From contig CAZSCK010000003.1 of assembly GCA_964605385.1 (NCBI GenBank), forward strand, positions 1 to 63,283: a stretch of DNA of 63,283 nt, written 5' to 3'. Numbering within the stretch: the stretch's first letter is position 1; every line of letters begins with the position of its first letter. This document shows positions 16,806 to 25,314 of this stretch, in pieces. The notes under the pieces are model-generated. The model ran no database searches and had not been told where the DNA came from. It saw only the letters and a program-made list of their open reading frames with translations. Source of the stretch: JAGLTQ01 sp964605385. Lineage in GTDB: Bacteria; Pseudomonadota; Gammaproteobacteria; UBA6429; Thiohalophilaceae. The position numbers and the translations under genes are program-made.

Positions 16806-17489
16806 TTAGAAAAATGCTGAAACACCAAAAGTAACTTCCAGATTATGTGCAGTTTTATCTTCGGCTAAAATATCTATGTTAAAAATATGATCGCGCACAT
16901 CAATATGTAGAGCCAGCCAATCTGTTGCAAGTAATCTAAATCCACCGCCTATATTGATAGTGAGTTTGTCACTTCCCGCAAAAGTTGTATTTCCTACACC
17001 AGCAACAATATATATCGCACTATTAAATGATGTTTTACGTGTTAAAAATGACTCACCAGGCAGTAAGTTATAACCAAATGAAATATCGTAATAGGTTATT
17101 TGGCGTTGGTCTGAGGTGAGTAATGGTGTACCACCACTTAATCGTTCGAAACTTGTTTGTCCCGCTGTGGACTGTGCTAATGATGCTTCTATAAAAATAT
17201 CTTCATTTATGTGATAAGCAAATCGAACACCAGCGACAGCATTGGTTCCAAAGTCTTCGACGCTCAAAAGTCCTGCAAAAATAGTTGCTTCAAAATCTTC
17301 AGTGTCTATTTTATCTAGCTTAACATCACGACGAACGACTTCTGGTTGAATCAATTGTTCTGCTTCAATTTTTAATGGTGCAGTTTTTTCTTCTGCTGCA
17401 AAACTATTTGCAGTAGATAAAAAAACGCAAGAAAAAATAATGCTTCTAATAATGTTTTTTAGAAGAAAAAGGCGAAACCAACTTGCCAT
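16806..17489 (-). CDS. Outer-membrane beta-barrel domain protein
   Basis: 227 residues. A signal peptide (IIRSIIFSCVFLSTANSFA) precedes a Lys/Glu-rich linker (AEQLIQPEVVRRDVKLDKID) and an 8-strand-like barrel region (about 65-227) with FEATIFAGLLSVEDFG, ITYYDISFGYNLLPGE and terminal FGVSAFF. This fits the small barrel family found in myxobacteria and gammaproteobacteria (OMP_myx_plus type). The start overlaps the preceding gene by 31 bp. The protein encoded just upstream has the same barrel after an SH3 domain, so the two may be a tandem duplicate pair. Confidence 0.75.
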   Translation of the reverse strand: MASWFRLFLLKNIIRSIIFSCVFLSTANSFAAEEKTAPLKIEAEQLIQPEVVRRDVKLDKIDTEDFEATIFAGLLSVEDFGTNAVAGVRFAYHINEDIFIEASLAQSTAGQTSFERLSGGTPLLTSDQRQITYYDISFGYNLLPGESFLTRKTSFNSAIYIVAGVGNTTFAGSDKLTINIGGGFRLLATDWLALHIDVRDHIFNIDILAEDKTAHNLEVTFGVSAFF

Positions 17490-18280
17490 GATGTTATTTC
17501 CTCATTTTTGTTTCTGCTTTGAAAGATAATATGTTTTTTTAAATCTGCCCGTAAAATAAAGCGACGGGTTAAGTACATTTGCATACCAAGACTTACATTT
17601 GCCAAGAGATCGGTTCGATCTTTTATTTGTGATAAGGTCGATTTAACCGATGTACTAATAATACCTGTGCCGAGTGAAAAGTAAGGAGATACTTTCCAAC
17701 CGGGAAAAGGGTGTTGTATAAGGTTTACACCTATGATTTGTCTACTCGAAAAGTCACCTAAAATTTGAGAAAAGGATATTTCTGTAGAAAGATTGCGAGT
17801 CAATACGTAACTTGTAGATAATGTGATCATGGGTAAGCCATCGAACTCGCCACCAATCATGCTCATTTCCGAGTTATGATCGAGATAGTTTTCACGGGTG
17901 ACATCTTTTAATTCTACTTTTTCATCATCGAGCGTTAATGTTTTTATTAATTGAGAGCGGTGTACCCAGCCTTCTTTTTGGTGGTCATCTTGAATTAAGA
18001 ACCAACTGGTTCTTCTTTTTAATACGATAATGGTTTCATCACGTTCGATAACGTTGATAATGGGGTAGCCTACACTAGCCCCAGTGTGCACTTCTAAGAA
18101 AGGATCTGCCACTTTTACGGTTTGCGCACTTTCTTCGGCATAGGCATTCGCCATCAGCACATTATAAAATAAAAGGAGTGTTAGAGTAGTAAATCGCATG
18201 GGTCTTATCATCAAGGCTTGCATGCAGCAAGTCTCGATACTTCTGTCCTTAATATTATTCTTGATTCCGTTATGTTCCAT
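17459..18280 (-). CDS. SH3-like domain plus outer-membrane barrel protein
   Basis: Up to 273 residues; the signal peptide (RFTTLTLLLFYNVLMANAYA) makes the Met at 18199 or nearby a likelier start than 18280. After it comes a bacterial SH3-like domain (about 55-115; LEVHTGASVGYPIINVIERD, WFLIQDDHQKEGWVHRSQL), a type that often contacts peptidoglycan. A barrel region follows (about 130-273), ending WQVGFAFFF like the protein encoded next. A peptidoglycan-to-outer-membrane link is suggested. It follows the haem lipoprotein gene by 33 nt and overlaps the next gene by 31 bp. Confidence 0.75.
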   Translation of the reverse strand: MEHNGIKNNIKDRSIETCCMQALMIRPMRFTTLTLLLFYNVLMANAYAEESAQTVKVADPFLEVHTGASVGYPIINVIERDETIIVLKRRTSWFLIQDDHQKEGWVHRSQLIKTLTLDDEKVELKDVTRENYLDHNSEMSMIGGEFDGLPMITLSTSYVLTRNLSTEISFSQILGDFSSRQIIGVNLIQHPFPGWKVSPYFSLGTGIISTSVKSTLSQIKDRTDLLANVSLGMQMYLTRRFILRADLKKHIIFQSRNKNEEITSWQVGFAFFF

Positions 18281-18313
18281 TATATATGAGTAACGCGGAG
18301 TATTGTATTACCT

Positions 18314-21139
18314 TTAGTTCGTTGGCACAGCAGCATTAAAGGGATCATTAAAGTATTGCGCACCAATATCTAACCATTCTGAGAGCAACTTTAATTCTGA
18401 ATCTGTAAGCATCATATTGTGATTTTGAGTATCTGTCGGCTGATTACCATTGCCATTTAAATCAATGCCTGTCATTAACTCCATAAATTCACTGCTGTGC
18501 GCACCAGCAGTAGACATGGTTGCCGCAGTGATTTGAGCTGGATCAGGAACTGTTTCTTGATCAGGGTTACCATCCATATCTAAATCAATGGTTTGCCCAT
18601 CAATAAGAATATTGCGTGTAATCATAATATCTTGCAATGTTCCAGCATCCAATTCTTGCTTTTGATCGTTAAATAATAGTTCACGATATGAGACAAGGTG
18701 ATCGGCTTCATCAGTAGAAAGACCATTAGTTAATTCAAGTTGTCCGGATGCAACCTGGGTATTTCCTACTGTGGTATGACAGGCTGTACAAGCGGCTGCA
18801 CCTGCGCGAGTTACAGTCGGTTCCCAAATGGGTTGAATATGAGTTTGGTAATTAATAATGATTCGGCAATAAGAGAAGCTGGTAATTGTATTGTCATAAG
18901 AACCGTTACCATTTTTTACGCAAGCATCGGTGGTGGTTGACGTCGAAGCATCAAAAGGGGAGACAGGTACATCGGTATAATCGATAGTAAAGCTGGTATC
19001 AGCAGAACGGTTTGCTGCAACATCGTCAGTCCAAATATCAGAATAGACCAGGTCAGTACTGGGTTTCATATCGTCGCATAGGTTACTAGTGCAACTGTGT
19101 CGTGCGCGGGCTTCTGCCATTGTTTCTTCAATCTGACCAAACAAGGAAATAAGAGAACCTGGAAAACCAAGACCTGTTGTTTCCGATCCGGCATTGAATC
19201 TTGACGTGTAATCTGGGCGACCATGGGGTTTGTTGCTTGCTTGGTCAGAGGTGTTGTGGACATGGCAACCAACGCACTCAAGTGTTTCGCCTGGTTTTAC
19301 CTGGAACCAGGATTGGTGGCGATTGCTGATTCTGCGGCCATCTTTGTCAAGAATACCAATGGTAAGGGTGACATTAGCAGGGACTTTAATTTTGACAGAA
19401 CCATCTGGCTCGATAGGTGCGTAACCAACAATTTCACGCATTCCTTGTTGGGTGCTACGGCCAAAGGCAGTGTTATCGATACGTTTGACATCTCGATCGG
19501 GCAAGCTAACGCCTTTTGTAATGCGAATAAAACGTGCTGGGCGATTATCTGCTGTCGTATTTTTTGCATCTGACATTTCTACTGGCGTATCAATTGTTAT
19601 CGGATTTCCAAAAGCATCTGTTGTTGGTAATGTTGCACCGTAAGCAGAGAAGCTATTATCAAAATCATAAACACTGCGGATATGTAAAACACCAACACCT
19701 TCATCAGCAAAGTTTTCGTTTATGCCAACAGATACCCCCGGAACTTTATCAAAAATGATCGGCGGTGTTTTAACCGTGTATGTCATAACCACTTCGCTAA
19801 AGAGTCTGTCAATTTCAGGGAGAATTAGTGGTACTTGTGTATCTGTACTTTCATCAACAAGAAAAACACCAAAACTGGGTGGCGCTTCAACAACTGCCGG
19901 ATCAGTTAGCTGTGCCTGGGTTGCTAAAGTACAAGGTACGATGTTTGCTGTTGGATCGGCAGGATCAAAGAGGATAAGAGGATCTATTAAAATTTGGCAT
20001 TGACTCCAACTCATTAAATATCTATTTGAACCATCTAATAAAGGAAAAACGGCGTTATATCGTCCTTTAAGTGATAAGCCCGACGCGTTATTAATATTTT
20101 GTTTAAACGTTGTTTGAGCCGTTCCTGTTATAACGGCTTGCTGAGACCAGATAGGTTGGGTGTTGTCCGCAAAGTCTTTACCGTTGATAAAAGTAATATC
20201 GCCACCGCCAAAACTGGTGACTAAAAGGCGAAGAATTGCGAGGATTCGGCCATCCTGCATTTCTTGTGGTTTTGAAAAATGAATATCCGTATTCGGGTCT
20301 TGGCCTGTGCGGTGGCTATGTGCGCCATAATATAACTGAACATCAGATCCATCAGGATTCATGCTGTACAAGCTAATGTCATTACGACCACCCATGTGAT
20401 TCCAGCGGCTGAACAAAATACGCCCGCTATCTGCTAATACAATAGGATCAAGATCATGGCTTTGGTTAAAGGATACTTGAATGATGTCACCATTTGACTC
20501 ACGTATATGAAGTGCAAAAGCAGAGTTGCGTCTGTTTTCATCGGTTGCAACAAATGAACCACGACCTTCATTTTGTTGAATACCTTTGCTTCCTGGTTTA
20601 CGAGTGGAAGCAAAAATAATACGACCATCTTCTGGTAAATAATGAGGTGATACATCATCGCCATCATCCGAACCCGCAGAAGTGAGCTGAGTTAGTGTGT
20701 CAGAGGTAATAACGTACTCATACAAATACCACTTAGGAGGGTTGTTACCGTTGGTTAGATCTTCAAGTCGTAAAGAAAAAAGGAGTTTTGTACCATCAAA
20801 AGAAGTACTCACATCTTTAACATCACCAACACCATTTGTAACACGGCCAGTGATATTAATAATACTGGCGGTAGCGCTGGCTCTTGCTTTCAAATAGAGA
20901 TCGCCGCCTTCAGTGAAAGAGGTAGGCTCACGCATGTCATTAGAAATCAGGTCATTATTTTGATCTCGCGGGGTTGGACGTTTGACAAAAGCAATAGAAA
21001 CATCCTGAATACCTATTGCACTAGCTTCCGAATTACTTTCACCCCCACCGCAAGCAGCTTGTAGTAAGAATACGGCACTTAAACTAAATAAATTAATGAC
21101 AGGAATACTTTTTATTCTGTCTATCTCATTCCGCAACAT
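18314..21139 (-). CDS. HzsA-related di-haem propeller lipoprotein
   Basis: 941 residues. Lipobox LQAAC30GGG. The first half (about 85-330) has TolB/PD40-like propeller motifs (DVSTSFDGTKLLFS, DVSPHYLPEDGRIIFAS, DPIVLADSGRILFSRW, LYSMNPDGSD). The second half holds two c-type haem sites, C622VGCH and C784TACH, and ends in SELKLLSEWLDIGAQYFNDP. This layout is that of proteins related to the hydrazine synthase alpha subunit; hydrazine chemistry itself is not implied. Probably a surface or periplasmic redox protein. It is divergent from the cytochrome gene at 21397 across a promoter with a perfect FNR box, and heads a run of eleven tightly packed minus-strand genes. Confidence 0.8.
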   Translation of the reverse strand: MLRNEIDRIKSIPVINLFSLSAVFLLQAACGGGESNSEASAIGIQDVSIAFVKRPTPRDQNNDLISNDMREPTSFTEGGDLYLKARASATASIINITGRVTNGVGDVKDVSTSFDGTKLLFSLRLEDLTNGNNPPKWYLYEYVITSDTLTQLTSAGSDDGDDVSPHYLPEDGRIIFASTRKPGSKGIQQNEGRGSFVATDENRRNSAFALHIRESNGDIIQVSFNQSHDLDPIVLADSGRILFSRWNHMGGRNDISLYSMNPDGSDVQLYYGAHSHRTGQDPNTDIHFSKPQEMQDGRILAILRLLVTSFGGGDITFINGKDFADNTQPIWSQQAVITGTAQTTFKQNINNASGLSLKGRYNAVFPLLDGSNRYLMSWSQCQILIDPLILFDPADPTANIVPCTLATQAQLTDPAVVEAPPSFGVFLVDESTDTQVPLILPEIDRLFSEVVMTYTVKTPPIIFDKVPGVSVGINENFADEGVGVLHIRSVYDFDNSFSAYGATLPTTDAFGNPITIDTPVEMSDAKNTTADNRPARFIRITKGVSLPDRDVKRIDNTAFGRSTQQGMREIVGYAPIEPDGSVKIKVPANVTLTIGILDKDGRRISNRHQSWFQVKPGETLECVGCHVHNTSDQASNKPHGRPDYTSRFNAGSETTGLGFPGSLISLFGQIEETMAEARARHSCTSNLCDDMKPSTDLVYSDIWTDDVAANRSADTSFTIDYTDVPVSPFDASTSTTTDACVKNGNGSYDNTITSFSYCRIIINYQTHIQPIWEPTVTRAGAAACTACHTTVGNTQVASGQLELTNGLSTDEADHLVSYRELLFNDQKQELDAGTLQDIMITRNILIDGQTIDLDMDGNPDQETVPDPAQITAATMSTAGAHSSEFMELMTGIDLNGNGNQPTDTQNHNMMLTDSELKLLSEWLDIGAQYFNDPFNAAVPTN

Positions 21140-21250
21140 CTAGAAGATACCCCAACAATACGGTAAACGGTAAATATGTTTTTATTATGGTGTTGCTAAC
21201 GTAAACAATCCGAGAACAGTTTCACAAAATGTAAGCAAATATGTTTTTTT

Positions 21251-21266
21251 TGTGAACGGGTTCAAA
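21251..21266. promoter_or_regulatory. CRP-like half-perfect site in divergent promoter
   Basis: TGTGAACGGGTTCAAA matches TGTGA-N6-TCACA at 9 of 10 core positions. Its centre lies 40 bp, about four helical turns, from the centre of the FNR box at 21292. Weak on its own. Confidence 0.3.
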
Positions 21267-21291
21267 AATATTTTTTTTAAACCACCTAGTA

Positions 21292-21305
21292 TTGATATAG
21301 ATCAA
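21292..21305. promoter_or_regulatory. FNR/Anr box between divergent redox genes
   Basis: TTGATATAGATCAA is a perfect match to the FNR/Anr palindrome TTGAT-N4-ATCAA. It lies in the 257-bp region between the HzsA-like gene (minus) and the cytochrome gene (plus). AT-rich -10 candidates follow on the plus strand at 21319 (TATACT) and 21341 (TAATAT). FNR-family regulators respond to oxygen loss. Which direction it controls cannot be decided by eye. Confidence 0.7.
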
Positions 21306-21396
21306 AACAAATGCTTATTATACTACTTGATTTTGATAAGTAATATAGAATATAAAAAGTTAAAAAAGAGTGAAATAGCGAACAAAGGCAATAAAA

Positions 21397-22656
21397 ATGC
21401 AGAATTTAGTAACTGAGACAACAAGTAGGCTGAATATGAGCAAAGGCCATTATCGTATTCTATTGGGCTTCGTTTTGTTATCAGCATTATTTGTAATAAT
21501 GGGACAATCATATGCTGATAATCGTACTCAAGCGAAAAGAATTCATGACCGTTTAGCTGGCGTTGTGCCAAGCGCATCAGTATTAAATAGCATGGAAGCA
21601 ATGATTGCTGCTGGTAATGATATTGATGCGGCTTATCTTGCGATGGAAAACAAACATTTTTATAACGCGACCTTGGTTAACTTAATTACACCTTGGACGA
21701 ACGAAGCGCGCGCAGCATTTCCTGAAGACCTTGATGCTGAAGGTACTTTGAATGATTACACTGCTACGGTAATTGGTGTCATTCGTGATGATCTTGATTT
21801 TCGTCGTATTTTGTATGATGACATTCTATATATAGGTGCTGGCAGTCTAGGTATTACGAATTATAGTTATTCCAGTAATCAGCACTATCAAGACTTAGAA
21901 GATCTTGGTGTAAATATGGGTGATCTTGCAGTGCTTGTTCCTGTCTCTCAAGCAGCAAATACCGGTGGCGTATTAACTGCGGCGGATACTGCAGGCATTA
22001 TGACAACACGTGCGGCTGCAAAAGCCTTTTTTGTGGATGGAACAAATCGCGCAATGTTTCGCTTCACTGTGTTAAATCATCTTTGCGAAGATATGGATCA
22101 GTTAAAAGACGTGACTTTACCTGCGGATCGTATTCGCCAGGATGTTTCACGTAGCCCTGGTGGCGATAGTCGTATTTATATGAATGCGTGTATTGGCTGT
22201 CATACGGGTATGGATCCCATGACTCAAGCGTTTGCTTATTATGAATATAATGATGCAGGCACTGTTTTAGAATTTACCAATAATGTGGTTCAACCGAAAA
22301 ACCTTATTAACTCTAATAATTTTAAACCCGGTTTTATAGTCCCTGATAATAAATGGGATAATTATTGGCGCCAGGGACAAAATTCACTTTTAGGTTGGGA
22401 TCAAACTCTACCGGGTAGTGGTGGTGGTAGTGGTGCAGCGAGAGGCATGGGAAAAGAGCTTGCACACAGTGAACGTTTTGCGCGATGCCAGGTTGAAAAA
22501 GTATTTAAAGCTGTATGTTTACGCCCCGCCGGTAACACAGCTGATCGTGCGGCGGTGGATAGTATTGTTGCTAAGTTCAAGCAGCCACTTAATTCAGCAG
22601 GCTATGAGTTGAAACGGGTTTTTGCTGAAACAGCGGTTTATTGTAAAGGGCTTTAA
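21397..22656 (+). CDS. Exported mono-haem c-type cytochrome-like protein
   Basis: 419 residues. A signal peptide (YRILLGFVLLSALFVIMGQSYA) ends near residue 41; an internal Met at 21436 is a possible alternative start. One haem motif, C265IGCHTGMDPM, lies in a region resembling planctomycete-type cytochrome DUF1588/1592 proteins (FRRILYDDILYIG, HSERFARCQVEKVFKAVC). The rest has conserved paired Cys (LC, RCQ, VC, YC) that could form disulfides. It begins a three-gene plus-strand set with the LamG lipoprotein and the Tat-exported protein, downstream of the FNR box. Electron-transfer role inferred; donor and acceptor unknown. Confidence 0.75.
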   Translation: MQNLVTETTSRLNMSKGHYRILLGFVLLSALFVIMGQSYADNRTQAKRIHDRLAGVVPSASVLNSMEAMIAAGNDIDAAYLAMENKHFYNATLVNLITPWTNEARAAFPEDLDAEGTLNDYTATVIGVIRDDLDFRRILYDDILYIGAGSLGITNYSYSSNQHYQDLEDLGVNMGDLAVLVPVSQAANTGGVLTAADTAGIMTTRAAAKAFFVDGTNRAMFRFTVLNHLCEDMDQLKDVTLPADRIRQDVSRSPGGDSRIYMNACIGCHTGMDPMTQAFAYYEYNDAGTVLEFTNNVVQPKNLINSNNFKPGFIVPDNKWDNYWRQGQNSLLGWDQTLPGSGGGSGAARGMGKELAHSERFARCQVEKVFKAVCLRPAGNTADRAAVDSIVAKFKQPLNSAGYELKRVFAETAVYCKGL

Positions 22657-22711
22657 CCTTTTACTTACAGTATAAATATTGAATATCGTTTAATCGATGG
22701 AGTAATAAACG

Positions 22712-25279
22712 ATGATAAAAACATCGGATATAGTTAAATTAATTTCTCTTGCATGGTTTGCTGCAATTTTAGTTGCGTGTGGCGGTGGTGCGAGTACTGA
22801 AAGTAATCAAGATGGTGGCATAAACATCGGTGCAGGATCTTTGATTACAACGACTACTTCTGCCGAAGTTATTGCATATGAAAAAGAAGTTTGGCAAAAG
22901 CTGTCTAGTTCAAGTCGTTGTGGTCGTTGTCATGGTACAGGTGGTCAATCACCTCAATTTGTGAATGGTGAAAGTATAGAAATAGCATATGCTGAGGCAC
23001 TGAGTTTTGTTCGTGGTACACAAGTAGCAAATCTTGCATCACCAAATGATTCTTTAATGGTTTCCGTTGTTCGTAATGGACACAAGCAAGTTAATGGTAA
23101 GTCTCAAGCTTGTTGGTTAGCGACAGATGAAGACTGTGCCGATGCGATACGAGATTATATTAATGCCTGGAATGGTCAAACCAGCGGTACAGATGCGGTA
23201 GAAAAAGGTGTGGTTCTTGTTGCCCCAAGCCCACTTCGAGATATTGATAGCAGTAAAAATTATCCAACTGATTCAACAGATTTTGGAACTCTGGTATACA
23301 CACCTGTATTAACTCAGTATTGTTCTAACTGCCATACTTCAACGGCTGCTAATCCCCAGTCACCTTATTTTGCATCAAATGATGTTAATGCCTCTTATAT
23401 TGCCGCACAGCAAAAAATGGATTTATTAAACCCTGCAAATTCTCGTTTCGTATTAAGATTACGCGATCAGTTCCATAATTGTTGGACAACAGATTGCGCG
23501 GCTGATGCTCAAGAGATGGAAGATGCGATTACTGCTTTTTCTAATAGTATTACCTCAAGCCAGGTTGATCCGAGTTTAATCGTGAGTAAGGTGATGAAGT
23601 TACAGCTACCAGAAGCAATTATTGCAACAGGTGGTGAGCGCCATGTAGTTAATCAAATTGCATTATGGGAATTTAAAACGGGGAGTGGCGCACAGGCTTA
23701 TGACACCAGTGGTGTTGAGCCCTTAATGAACTTATCGTTATCAGGTGACTATAGTTGGGTAGGTGGTTATGGTGTCAAGTTCAATAATGGTCGTGCACAA
23801 GCTTCGTTCCAAACAAGTCAGAAACTATTGAATAATCTTCGTACTCGTGGTGAGTATGCGATTGAAGCATGGATTATTCCTGCTGATGTTGTTCAACAAG
23901 ATAAAAATATTATTTCTTATTCTGGTGGCGCTACTGAGCGTAATTTTACTATCGCGCAAAATGAATATAATTATCAATTCTATAACCGAGCTACTACCGG
24001 TGGTGCAAATGAAATTGATGGTGGCCCAGTTTTAGAAACCGATGCGAATGATGAAGATTTGCAAGCATCGCAACAACATATTGTGATGAACTTTGATCCG
24101 GTTAATGGTCGTCGTATTTTTGTAAATGGTGTAGAAACAGGTGATGTCGACACAAATGATGTTGATGGTTTATTAACAAACTGGAATAGCACGCATGCCT
24201 TTATTCTTGCGAATGAATTGGGCGGAGCAGTGGGTTGGAAAGGCACTTTCCGTATGGTTGCAGTTCATAATCGTATTTTAACTCAAGCACAAATTGACCA
24301 GAACTTTAAAGCTGGCGTGGGTGAAAAATTCTTCTTATTGTTTAGCATTAGTCATATTTCTGGAGTACCTGCAGATAGCTACATCAAGCTTCAAGTTGAA
24401 CAGTTTGATACTTATAGCTACCTTTTCAACAACCCTGTGTATGTAAACTTAGGTACAACTACACCAGCTATTGATTTTGCAATATCAGGCATGCGCATTG
24501 GTATTAATGGTAAAGAAGCAATTGTTGGACAATCATTCATTAATTTAAATGTTAATCGAATAACGGCGAATAATCAGGAAATTTCAAGGTTAGGTTCAGT
24601 TATTCAGTTACAACAAGGCACACAAGCCGATGATTTCTTCCTAAGTTTTGAAGCATTAGGAACACGAACCAATGTGTTTGTTGTTGCACCGCCTTCAACT
24701 CCACCAGCGCCTGCAGATTTACCTGCTCAGTCAGACATAGGTATGCGAACTTTTTCTGAAATTAATGGAACGATGTCTGATTCAACAGGGGTGCCGACAG
24801 ATAATACTGCTGTGTTTGGAACTTACTCCAGCTTAAGACAACAGTTACCATCAACTGAAGACATCAATGCTTTTGGCCCCGCTAATATTATTGGTATTTC
24901 TCAATTAGCTTTTGAATATTGTGATCAACTAGTTGAAGACTCAACACTAAGAAATAATTTTTTCGACGTTGCTCCATATAACTTTAGTGGTTTTGGACAG
25001 GCTGTGGGTACAGCATTTGATACCAATGCGAAAAAGGAAGCCGTAGTAAATGCATTGTATGATCGTATGATAGGTATACCCTCGGTAGCAGAGGGCACTG
25101 AATTGATTAATGCTCCTACCCGTATACAAATTACAGATGAATTAATTAATTTGACTCCTATCGCTCCCCATCCGGGTAATCTTTTTACGCGGTTAGATAA
25201 TGCTGGTTCAAATACAAACGATATTATAAAAGCAATGTGTACATCAGTTTTGGGCAGTGCTGCCATGATGGTACAGTAA
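22712..25279 (+). CDS. LamG-domain di-haem lipoprotein
   Basis: 855 residues. Lipobox LVAC23GGG. Two c-type haem sites lie in the first third: C70GRCHGTGG and C204SNCHTS. A LamG/concanavalin-like domain follows (about 325-525; ALWEFKTGSGAQAYDTSG, EYAIEAWIIP, HIVMNFDPVNGRRIFVNG). The C-terminal part (about 540-855) is not recognised. LamG domains bind carbohydrate or protein ligands, so this could be a surface redox protein with a binding module. GGAG precedes the start; the next gene follows by 35 nt. The Cys-Gly3 start suggests surface or outer-membrane anchoring. Confidence 0.8.
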   Translation: MIKTSDIVKLISLAWFAAILVACGGGASTESNQDGGINIGAGSLITTTTSAEVIAYEKEVWQKLSSSSRCGRCHGTGGQSPQFVNGESIEIAYAEALSFVRGTQVANLASPNDSLMVSVVRNGHKQVNGKSQACWLATDEDCADAIRDYINAWNGQTSGTDAVEKGVVLVAPSPLRDIDSSKNYPTDSTDFGTLVYTPVLTQYCSNCHTSTAANPQSPYFASNDVNASYIAAQQKMDLLNPANSRFVLRLRDQFHNCWTTDCAADAQEMEDAITAFSNSITSSQVDPSLIVSKVMKLQLPEAIIATGGERHVVNQIALWEFKTGSGAQAYDTSGVEPLMNLSLSGDYSWVGGYGVKFNNGRAQASFQTSQKLLNNLRTRGEYAIEAWIIPADVVQQDKNIISYSGGATERNFTIAQNEYNYQFYNRATTGGANEIDGGPVLETDANDEDLQASQQHIVMNFDPVNGRRIFVNGVETGDVDTNDVDGLLTNWNSTHAFILANELGGAVGWKGTFRMVAVHNRILTQAQIDQNFKAGVGEKFFLLFSISHISGVPADSYIKLQVEQFDTYSYLFNNPVYVNLGTTTPAIDFAISGMRIGINGKEAIVGQSFINLNVNRITANNQEISRLGSVIQLQQGTQADDFFLSFEALGTRTNVFVVAPPSTPPAPADLPAQSDIGMRTFSEINGTMSDSTGVPTDNTAVFGTYSSLRQQLPSTEDINAFGPANIIGISQLAFEYCDQLVEDSTLRNNFFDVAPYNFSGFGQAVGTAFDTNAKKEAVVNALYDRMIGIPSVAEGTELINAPTRIQITDELINLTPIAPHPGNLFTRLDNAGSNTNDIIKAMCTSVLGSAAMMVQ

Positions 25280-25314
25280 TGTTAACGATAAAAAGAGTGT
25301 AAGGAAGTTTTATC

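Noticed and set aside
18314..21139. Hydrazine synthase and an anammox-type metabolism
   Set aside because: Only a related propeller-haem protein is present; no beta/gamma subunits or other anammox genes are seen and gene content is gammaproteobacterial.
21323..21601. Minus-strand open frame of 92 codons over the cytochrome start
   Set aside because: It overlaps the signal-peptide region of a well-supported haem protein and the FNR-promoter region; no domain or ribosome-binding site.
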